Below, piece by piece: positions 46,261-52,114 of a stretch of 52,114 bases of DNA. Below the pieces are notes generated by a model that saw nothing but the letters and a program-made list of their open reading frames with translations, was not told the DNA's origin and did not search any database. A program made the translations under genes and the position numbers. Origin of the DNA: DASXMR01 sp036495525 (lineage in GTDB: Bacteria > Actinomycetota > Actinomycetes > Streptosporangiales > Streptosporangiaceae); assembly GCA_036495525.1 (NCBI GenBank), contig DASXMR010000083.1, forward strand, positions 1 to 52,114, read 5' to 3'. Within the stretch, counting starts at the first letter, position 1; each line of letters starts with the position of its first letter.

Positions 46261-47654
46261 CCACGGGCCAGCCAGCCGGCCAGGCGCGCGCCTGGCACGC
46301 CGAGCTGGCCTGGCTGCCCGGCACCGGCGTGCGGGCTGATGTCCTCATCGAGGCGGCCGGCGACCGGTTCAGCCAGGTGACACCCGGCGTGCCGGTGACC
46401 GCCGCCCCCGGCGCGGTCCGGCTGCGCGGCCTGACCATGCCTGGCCTGGCGAACGCGCACTCACACGCGTTCCACCGGGTGCTGCGCGGCGCGACCCAGG
46501 CGGGCGAGGGCACGTTCTGGACCTGGCGGGAGCAGATGTACCAGGCAGCGGCCCGGCTGGACCCGGACAGCTACCTGGCGCTGGCGACCGCCGTGTACGC
46601 CGAGATGGCGCTGGCTGGCATCAGCTGCGTCGGTGAGTTCCACTACCTGCACCACGGGCCTGGCGGCAAGCCGTACCGGGACCCCAACGTGATGAGCCGG
46701 GCGCTGATCGAGGCGGCCAGCGCGGCCGGCCTGCGGATCACCCTGCTGGATACCTGCTACCTGTCCGGCGGCCTGGCCGAGGACGGCGAGCCGCTGCCGC
46801 TGACCGGCCCGCAGCTGCGCTTTGGTGACGGCACCGCGCAGAGCTGGGCCGAGCGCGCCGACGCGCTGGGTCCCGACGAGCACGGCCTGCTCGCCTCCCA
46901 CGCCAGGGCCGGGGCCGCGATCCACTCGGTGCGGGCCGTGCCGGCCGGCCAGATGCACCCGGTGGTGGCGTGGTCGCAGCGGCTCGGCGCGCCGTTGCAC
47001 GCGCACCTGTCTGAGCAGCCGGCCGAGAACGAGGCGTGCCTGGCTGCCTACCGGCGCACCCCGGCCGAGGTGCTGTACGCGGCCGGCGCGCTCGGGCCCA
47101 GGTCGACCGTCGTGCACGCCACCCACCTGGTGCACCGGGACCTGGAACTGCTCGGCGGCACAAGCACGTTCGCGTGCCTGTGCCCGACGACCGAGGCTGA
47201 CCTGGCCGACGGCATCGGGCCGGCCGCCGCGCTGGCCGCGGCTGGCTGCCCGCTGACCCTGGGCAGCGACAGTCAGGCGGTCGTGGATCTATTCGAGGAG
47301 GCACGCCGGGTCGAGCTCGGCGAGCGGCTGGCCAGCACCAGCCGCGGCCATTTCACCGCCGCCGCGCTGGCCAGGGCGGCGACCCTGTCCGGGCACGCCA
47401 GCCTGGGCTGGCCGGACGCTGGTGAGATCGTCGCCGGGGCGCTCGCCGACCTGGTCACCGTCGCACTCGACACGCCGCGGCTGGCAGGCGCTACGGCGGC
47501 GATCGCGCTGCCGTCGGTGATCTTCGCTGCCACCGCCGCCGATGTCAGTCACGTGGTGATCAGCGGCCGCGACGTGGTACGCGACGGCCGGCACCTGCTC
47601 GTACCCGACGTGCCAGCCGCGCTGTCCGCCGCGATCGCCCCCCTGCGCGCGTGA
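46257..47654 (+). CDS. hutF: Formimidoylglutamate deiminase
   Basis: A 465-residue amidohydrolase-superfamily deiminase that converts N-formimidoyl-L-glutamate to N-formyl-L-glutamate and ammonia. Metal and active-site motifs: GLANAHSHAFHRVLRG (His-x-His), GEFHYLHHGPGGKPY, HAHLSEQPAENEACL, STVVHATHL and LGSDSQAVVDLFEEARRVE. These closely follow HutF of Pseudomonas. Starts with GTG overlapping the M20 gene stop by four bases, so the two are coupled. Presence of HutF means the pathway runs through formylglutamate, which requires a deformylase for completion. Confidence 0.94.
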   Translation: MTTGQPAGQARAWHAELAWLPGTGVRADVLIEAAGDRFSQVTPGVPVTAAPGAVRLRGLTMPGLANAHSHAFHRVLRGATQAGEGTFWTWREQMYQAAARLDPDSYLALATAVYAEMALAGISCVGEFHYLHHGPGGKPYRDPNVMSRALIEAASAAGLRITLLDTCYLSGGLAEDGEPLPLTGPQLRFGDGTAQSWAERADALGPDEHGLLASHARAGAAIHSVRAVPAGQMHPVVAWSQRLGAPLHAHLSEQPAENEACLAAYRRTPAEVLYAAGALGPRSTVVHATHLVHRDLELLGGTSTFACLCPTTEADLADGIGPAAALAAAGCPLTLGSDSQAVVDLFEEARRVELGERLASTSRGHFTAAALARAATLSGHASLGWPDAGEIVAGALADLVTVALDTPRLAGATAAIALPSVIFAATAADVSHVVISGRDVVRDGRHLLVPDVPAALSAAIAPLRA

Positions 47655-47813
47655 CGGCCCCCGTCCTGGCCGCAGCGCGGGAACCTTGCTGCCGCTAGAA
47701 CAGCACCAGGGCTCCTGCGGTGTCGCTGACAGACTGGCGAGATGCGGAGCCGTGCGCCGAGCAGCGTGGTGACCGAGGTCCAGGTGACAGGAGGGGTCCG
47801 TGGTGGTGAGGCA

Positions 47814-48968
47814 GTGAGCACGGTGATCACCAACGTCGGCGAGCTGGTCACGAACGCCGGCGAGCCGATCAGCGACGCGGCGATAGTGCTGGACGGCGGC
47901 TTGGTCGCCTGGACCGGCCCGGCCGCCCGCGCCCCGGCCGCTGATGAGGCTTTCGACGCGGCCGGCCGGGCTGTGCTGCCCGGCTTCGTTGACTCGCACG
48001 CGCACCTGGTGTTCGCCGGCGAGCGAGGCGCCGAGTTCGCCGCCCGGATGGCTGGCCAGCCGTACAGCGCCGGCGGCATCCGCAGCACGGTGGCCGCCAC
48101 CAGGCGGGCCAGCGACGACGAGCTGCGCGCCGGGCTGCGGCGGCTGGCTGCCGAGATGCTCGGCCAGGGCACCACGACGTTCGAGTGCAAGTCCGGCTAC
48201 GGCCTGACGGTGACCGACGAGGCGCGCAGTGTCGCGCTCGCCGCCGAGGTCACCCCCGAGGTCACCTACCTCGGCGCGCATGTGGTGCCGCCCGAGTTCG
48301 CCGGCGACGAGGCTGGCTACGTCGACCTGGTCTGCGGGCCGATGCTGACCGCCTGCGCGCCGCAGGCCCGCTGGGTCGACGTGTTCTGCGAGCGCGGTGC
48401 GTTCAGCGGCGACCAGGCGGCCGCCGTGCTCGCGGCCGGCCAGGCGGCCGGGCTGCTGGCCAGGGTGCACGCGAACCAGCTGAGCGAGGGGCCGGGGGTC
48501 CAGCTGGCGGTAGCCGCCGGTGCCGCCTCGGCCGATCACTGCACGTTCCTGTCCGACGCTGACGTAGCCGCGCTGGCCGGCTCGGGCACGGTCGCCACGC
48601 TGCTGCCGGGCGTCGAGTTCTCCACCAGGCAGCCTTACCCTGACGCACGGCGGCTGCTGGACGCCGGCGCGACCGTGGCGATCGCCAGCGACTGCAACCC
48701 CGGCTCGTGCTTCACCTCCAGCATGGCTTTCTGCATCGCGCTGGCGGTCAGGGAAATGCGGATGACCACGCTGGAAGCGGTCTGGTCGGCGACCGCCGGC
48801 GGCGCGGCTGCGCTGCGCCGCCCCGATGTCGGTCATCTCGCCGCGGGCGCCAGCGCCGACCTGATCCTGCTCGACGCGCCGTCGCATGCCTACCTCGCCT
48901 ACCGGCCGGGCGTGCCGCTGGTCGCTGCCGTATGGCAGGCCGGCCTGCTCGTCGCAGGCCGTCCCTGA
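47814..48968 (+). CDS. hutI: Imidazolonepropionase
   Basis: A 384-residue amidohydrolase that opens imidazolonepropionate to formimidoylglutamate, step three of histidine breakdown. Landmarks: VDSHAHLVFAGERGAEFAAR, FECKSGYGLT, LGAHVVPPEFAG, RVHANQLSEGPG, SADHCTFLS and IASDCNPGSCFTS, giving the family metal ligands and substrate-binding residues. GTG 47814 begins STVITNVGELVTN, the usual HutI start; in-frame starts at 47742 (ATG) and 47784 (GTG) are possible but add non-conserved residues. It lies 160 bases after hutF, the only sizeable gap in the cluster. Confidence 0.95.
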   Translation: MSTVITNVGELVTNAGEPISDAAIVLDGGLVAWTGPAARAPAADEAFDAAGRAVLPGFVDSHAHLVFAGERGAEFAARMAGQPYSAGGIRSTVAATRRASDDELRAGLRRLAAEMLGQGTTTFECKSGYGLTVTDEARSVALAAEVTPEVTYLGAHVVPPEFAGDEAGYVDLVCGPMLTACAPQARWVDVFCERGAFSGDQAAAVLAAGQAAGLLARVHANQLSEGPGVQLAVAAGAASADHCTFLSDADVAALAGSGTVATLLPGVEFSTRQPYPDARRLLDAGATVAIASDCNPGSCFTSSMAFCIALAVREMRMTTLEAVWSATAGGAAALRRPDVGHLAAGASADLILLDAPSHAYLAYRPGVPLVAAVWQAGLLVAGRP

Positions 48969-49041
48969 TGTCCGGCCGGCTGTCCGCTGAGCAGCACCCT
49001 CAGCGCGCCACCTTGCCCGCCTAGCGCTGCGGTTGCAGCCT

Positions 49042-49070
49042 AGGTGGGCATAGACCCACCTCCGGGTGGG
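49042..49070 (+). terminator. Two mutually exclusive hairpins after hutI
   Basis: AGGTGGG (49042-49048) can pair with CCCACCT (49055-49061), and the same CCCACC (49055-49060) can instead pair with GGTGGG (49065-49070). The shared centre makes the structures alternative. It lies between hutI and the kinase gene, so it may be a terminator or an attenuation-like switch. No U-tract follows. Confidence 0.5.
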
Positions 49071-49153
49071 GGCTCTGGCCCATGTCATTTGGACTGCTGG
49101 CTGCGCCAATATGGGCTCGCGGGCGCCGCGGCCCAGCTGGCGAAGGAGGCTTG

Positions 49154-50755
49154 ATGGCGCAGCTCATCCTGATCGTGGCGTACATGGCCGGGTGTGCGGT
49201 CCTCGTCATGGGCCGGGCGAGAGTCCTTGGCACGGGTGCGGCCACACTGCGGGGGCGGGCCAGGATCGTCGGTCCTGGCATCTGCCTGCTTCTGCTCGCG
49301 CTCGCGGTCGGCGGGATGTTCACGCCAGCGGCGACGCCCATTTTCCTGCTCCTGGCGGTGGCCGGTTTCGTCGTGGTGGTCTTTCCGGCCTTCACCGAGT
49401 GGCTGGTGCCGCTGGGCCTGGTAGCCCTGGCGCTCAGCGGCCTTGACGTGGTGCGGCTGATCGTCCGGGCGACTTCTACGCCATTTCTGATGCGGTATCC
49501 CGTCGTCTACGGCCTGACGACCACCGCACCGGGATGGACCAGGAACCTGATCTTGCCGGAGCTGTGGGCTTTTCTCATTGCTGGCTGCTGGCTGATCTGG
49601 CGCCGCATGGACCCGCATTCGCGCTGGACCAGGCTGCTGCTGTGGGAAAGGCCTGACGATCAGGGCGCCGGCCGGCGACCGCGCTGGGGCCTGCTGCTGC
49701 TTCCCGCGATGATCATGATCGTCGAAATGAACAGCTTGAGCACGTGGTTCGGCGCCTCCTACTGGAGCAGCAGGACAACCATCGTGGTCACCCTCATCGT
49801 GCTGGCAGTGATCGTCTTGCTGCCCGCCGTTGCTGCTGATCTGGCCCTGGCCGTGCTGATCGGGCTAGGCCTGTATGGCGTCATCATCGCGGCGGCGTGG
49901 CCGGCGCATCTTCAGCTGCCTTCGCCCTATACCCACGAAGTCCGCTATGGCGCTATCTGGGTAATCGGCCGGCCAACGGCTGTGCTGGCCGGCGTCGAGG
50001 GTCTGGTCATCCTGGCGTTCGGGGTGTGGCTGACACCGCGCGCGATCGACCCCCGCACTAGGTCCTTGTTCTGGCCAGCGCCAGATGCAGTGCTGGCGGA
50101 GCGCGTGGAGCGGCTGACGCAGACCAGGGCGGAAGCGGTAGATACGGCCGCGGCTGAGCTGCGCCGGGTCGAGCGGGATCTGCACGACGGGGCGCAGGCG
50201 CGGCTGGTCGCGCTGGGGATGAGCCTGCGGGCCGCCGAGCGGGTGATCACCACCAGCCCGCAGGCAGCCCTGGAGCTGATCGCGGAGGCGAGGGCGAGCT
50301 CGTCGAAGGCGCTGACCGAACTGCGGGACCTGGTCCGCGGCATTTATCCGCCAGTGCTGGCCGACCGGGGCCTGGCCGACGCGGTGCGGGCGCTGGCGCT
50401 TGACACCCCGCTGTACACCGAGGTCGACATCGACCTGCCCGGCCGGCCGGACCCGCCGGTCGAGTCGGCCTGCTACTTCGCGGTCGCCGAGGCGCTCACC
50501 AACGCGGTCAGGCACGCCGGCGCCCGCCGGGTCCAGATCAGCATCAGGCACGCGCAGGAGATGCTGCGGATCGAGGTCACCGACGACGGGCCAGGCGGCG
50601 CCGACCCGGCAAAAGGCTCGGGGCTACGCGGGCTGGAGCGGCGGCTGGCCGCATTCGACGGGATTCTGGCGGTCAGCAGCCCGCCAGGTGGCCCCACCAT
50701 GATCGTCATCGAAGTGCCGTGCGCGTTGCCCGCGCCGAAAGCTGGTTCCCGCTAA
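49154..50755 (+). CDS. Membrane sensor histidine kinase, DesK/NarX (HisKA_3) type
   Basis: A 533-residue kinase. Residues 1-290 carry about eight hydrophobic helices and form the sensor. The dimerisation/phosphotransfer motif is RRVERDLHDGAQARLVALGM, followed by ELRDLVRGIYPPVLADRGL. The ATPase domain has AVAEALTNAVRHAGARRVQI (N-box) and EVTDDGPGGADPAKGSGLRGLERRL (G-boxes). ATG 49154 has AAGGAGG four bases upstream, and the upstream in-frame ATG 49082 lies beyond the hairpins. No LuxR-type response regulator lies next to it, which is unusual for this kinase class. Signal unknown. Confidence 0.9.
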   Translation: MAQLILIVAYMAGCAVLVMGRARVLGTGAATLRGRARIVGPGICLLLLALAVGGMFTPAATPIFLLLAVAGFVVVVFPAFTEWLVPLGLVALALSGLDVVRLIVRATSTPFLMRYPVVYGLTTTAPGWTRNLILPELWAFLIAGCWLIWRRMDPHSRWTRLLLWERPDDQGAGRRPRWGLLLLPAMIMIVEMNSLSTWFGASYWSSRTTIVVTLIVLAVIVLLPAVAADLALAVLIGLGLYGVIIAAAWPAHLQLPSPYTHEVRYGAIWVIGRPTAVLAGVEGLVILAFGVWLTPRAIDPRTRSLFWPAPDAVLAERVERLTQTRAEAVDTAAAELRRVERDLHDGAQARLVALGMSLRAAERVITTSPQAALELIAEARASSSKALTELRDLVRGIYPPVLADRGLADAVRALALDTPLYTEVDIDLPGRPDPPVESACYFAVAEALTNAVRHAGARRVQISIRHAQEMLRIEVTDDGPGGADPAKGSGLRGLERRLAAFDGILAVSSPPGGPTMIVIEVPCALPAPKAGSR

Positions 50756-50899
50756 GGGAACCCTGAGCGAATTAGGGCTGCCAGCTACCTTTCGGGGCTG
50801 AATCATTCGGTTTGGCCCGCAATTGACTTGACCTGAGACTTCCGCACGCTTTCTCAGCCCATTTATCCGGCAAGTAGAAGCCGCGCTGCCTCCCCATGC

Positions 50900-50924
50900 C
50901 CGAAGGGTGAGTTTTAGCCTTCGG
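50900..50924. promoter_or_regulatory. Dyad in the AT-richer leader of the GT87 gene
   Basis: CCGAAGG (50900-50906) faces CCTTCGG (50918-50924) across 11 bases, ending 15 bases before the ATG at 50940. The 184-base gap 50756-50939 is noticeably AT-richer than the rest of the window and contains a TTGACT at about 50823, but no clear -10. Confidence 0.4.
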
Positions 50925-50939
50925 AACGTCCTTTCCTCA

Positions 50940-52114
50940 ATGGGTTCAACAACGCCGAAAGTTAGTGCATTGACTCGCTTTAATTTTGCTTCACTGCCAG
51001 CTATCCGGCGGGTATCCGGGGCCCGGGCCTCGGCGCTCGTGCTGGTTCTGCTCGGCAGCGCTTCGGTCCTGGGCGCGATCTTGCTAGCCGCCGCTGACGC
51101 TGCCGGTCATCAGATCGACTTCGATATCTACCGGATGGGCGCTGGCCAGGTAATGGGACCGCACCTGTACGACGTGCGCCTCTCTCGCTCGCTCATGGGC
51201 GGCCGCCGGGGCATGCAGTTCACCTACCCGCCCTTCGCTGCGCTGCTCTTCTGGCCGTTCACGCAGCTCTCCGTTCCGGCTGCCCAGCTGGCCTGGTCAG
51301 TCCTGAACACGGGCGCGCTGCTCGGGCTGATCGGCCTGAGTCTCAGCGCGGCGCGTCCGCACTGGCCTGCCCGGCAGACCTGGAGCCTTGCTGCCTGTGC
51401 TCTGCTACCCGCGCTCCGCCTGAACCCGAACGGTCTGACGCTTGGCCTCGGCCAGGTGAACTTCTTTATTGCCCTGCTTGTTCTTGCTGATCTGACCGGC
51501 GGCCTGAAGCTGCGCGGGCGAACACTGCCGCGTGGTCTGCTCGTAGGTATAGCAGCCGCAATCAAGCTGACGCCGCTGATATTCATTCCGTTCCTGGTCC
51601 TGACTCGGCAGCTGCGCGCGGCCGTCACGGCCTCGGTGACTTTCCTGATCTGCTCGCTGGGAATGTTCGCCGTCGCCAGCCAATCGTCGCGCCGGTACTG
51701 GACGACCGAGATATTTGATGACAAGAGGTCAGGGAACCTGCTCCATATAAGCGACCAGAACCTGCATAGCGCGCTGCAGCGGGTACTCGGCCACGCTCCA
51801 GGGCCGCTGCTGGCCGGAACGCTGACAATCTTGCTGGCTTGTGCCGGACTGGCTGTCGCCACCTGGGCGCACCGTGCCTCGTCGCCGCTGCTCGGCCTCC
51901 TAGCGTGCGCAGCAACCGGCCTCATCGTCTCGCCGGTCTCATGGATCCATCACTACGTATGGGTCGTCCCCGCCCTGGCCTGGCTTGCCTTTGCCACAGA
52001 CCGGCCACGTGGCGGCCGGTGGTGGGCGCTCGGACTGGCTGTGCTGTTGTGGGCTGCCCCGCCGTGGTGGGTGCCCGACCAGCAGCAAGGCTACGGCGAC
52101 CTGGCTGTCTTGCT
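50940..52114 (+). CDS. GT87-type (DUF2029) polyprenol-linked mannosyltransferase, 3' end beyond window
   Basis: About 391 codons are present and the frame is open at the window edge, so the gene is truncated here. The multi-pass membrane protein shows the GT87 layout: HQIDFDIYRMGAG (acidic first loop), MQFTYPPFAALLFWPF, LGQVNFFIALLVLADL, GIAAAIKLTPLIFIPFLVL and IVSPVSWIHHYVWV. Relatives transfer mannose or arabinose from polyprenyl-phosphate donors to cell-envelope lipids outside the membrane. The start at ATG 50940 is reasonable but has no strong ribosome-binding site. The first 25 codons use AT-ending codons (TTT, AAT, GTT, ATA) more than neighbours, which may mean a different origin. Confidence 0.82.
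   Translation, partial: MGSTTPKVSALTRFNFASLPAIRRVSGARASALVLVLLGSASVLGAILLAAADAAGHQIDFDIYRMGAGQVMGPHLYDVRLSRSLMGGRRGMQFTYPPFAALLFWPFTQLSVPAAQLAWSVLNTGALLGLIGLSLSAARPHWPARQTWSLAACALLPALRLNPNGLTLGLGQVNFFIALLVLADLTGGLKLRGRTLPRGLLVGIAAAIKLTPLIFIPFLVLTRQLRAAVTASVTFLICSLGMFAVASQSSRRYWTTEIFDDKRSGNLLHISDQNLHSALQRVLGHAPGPLLAGTLTILLACAGLAVATWAHRASSPLLGLLACAATGLIVSPVSWIHHYVWVVPALAWLAFATDRPRGGRWWALGLAVLLWAAPPWWVPDQQQGYGDLAVL

Noticed and set aside
47289..49109. 606-codon minus-strand frame opposite hutI
   Set aside because: Antisense shadow; hutI on the plus strand has complete catalytic motifs.

Overview
The window is very GC-rich DNA from an actinobacterium. The markers are a mycothiol-type anti-sigma factor end (RsrA), WhiB1, PdtaS, a SigF/SigB-type sigma with its RsbW-like partner, nickel superoxide dismutase, and an actinobacterial E2-E1 fused 2-oxoglutarate enzyme (Kgd). 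Many GTG starts and several likely leaderless starts fit this. I cannot name the genus; the Streptosporangiales and relatives are a reasonable guess. No rRNA, tRNA, CRISPR array, transposase or phage gene was seen. Nearly every base is assigned to ordinary chromosomal genes.

Region 1 (1-11,100): end of rsrA, two membrane HD-domain proteins (one a full HD-GYP, one degenerate), a biotin carboxylase, a 70-residue biotin carrier, a FlK-like thioesterase, a ThDP enzyme, the sensor kinase PdtaS, WhiB1 with a CRP-like site upstream, and a lipid kinase. The order SigR/SigH-RsrA, small biotin carrier, PdtaS, WhiB1 matches the Mycobacterium tuberculosis Rv3219-Rv3223c neighbourhood, with extra genes inserted here.

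Region 2 (11,100-20,150): sigma factor and anti-sigma factor with overlapping genes, divergent sodN/sodX, an APC-type permease, a membrane protein with a 13-glycine tract, a CGNR-type regulator, a quinone-oxidoreductase-like MDR enzyme, and a PadR regulator with a very long low-complexity tail.

Region 3 (20,150-29,600): a 57-residue DUF6104-like gene directly behind kgd, then DedA, a nitrilase-family amidase, an MntP-like exporter, an S53 peptidase, and an alcohol dehydrogenase with a small 3Fe-4S ferredoxin.

Region 4 (29,600-37,000): a glycan or glycolipid-looking cluster (methyltransferase; GT4 / methyltransferase / alpha-alpha toroid operon; divergent GDP-mannose 4,6-dehydratase with an apparent CTG start), then an ArsR-SRPBCC fusion with a VOC protein behind a textbook operator-promoter, and a VIT-family transporter.

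Region 5 (37,000-52,114): a peptide ABC importer operon, divergent from a histidine-utilisation cluster (hutU, M20 amidohydrolase, hutF, hutI). HutH and HutG are absent from the window, and the M20 enzyme is the obvious candidate for the last step. Then come an orphan DesK/NarX-like kinase and a GT87 mannosyltransferase cut by the window edge.

No wholly new multi-gene system can be demonstrated by reading alone. The best leads are the toroid/GT4/methyltransferase operon, the stand-alone AccC plus mini-BCCP pair without a carboxyltransferase, the M20 enzyme in the hut cluster, and several sharp regulatory structures (tandem repeats, dyads, start-codon oddities).
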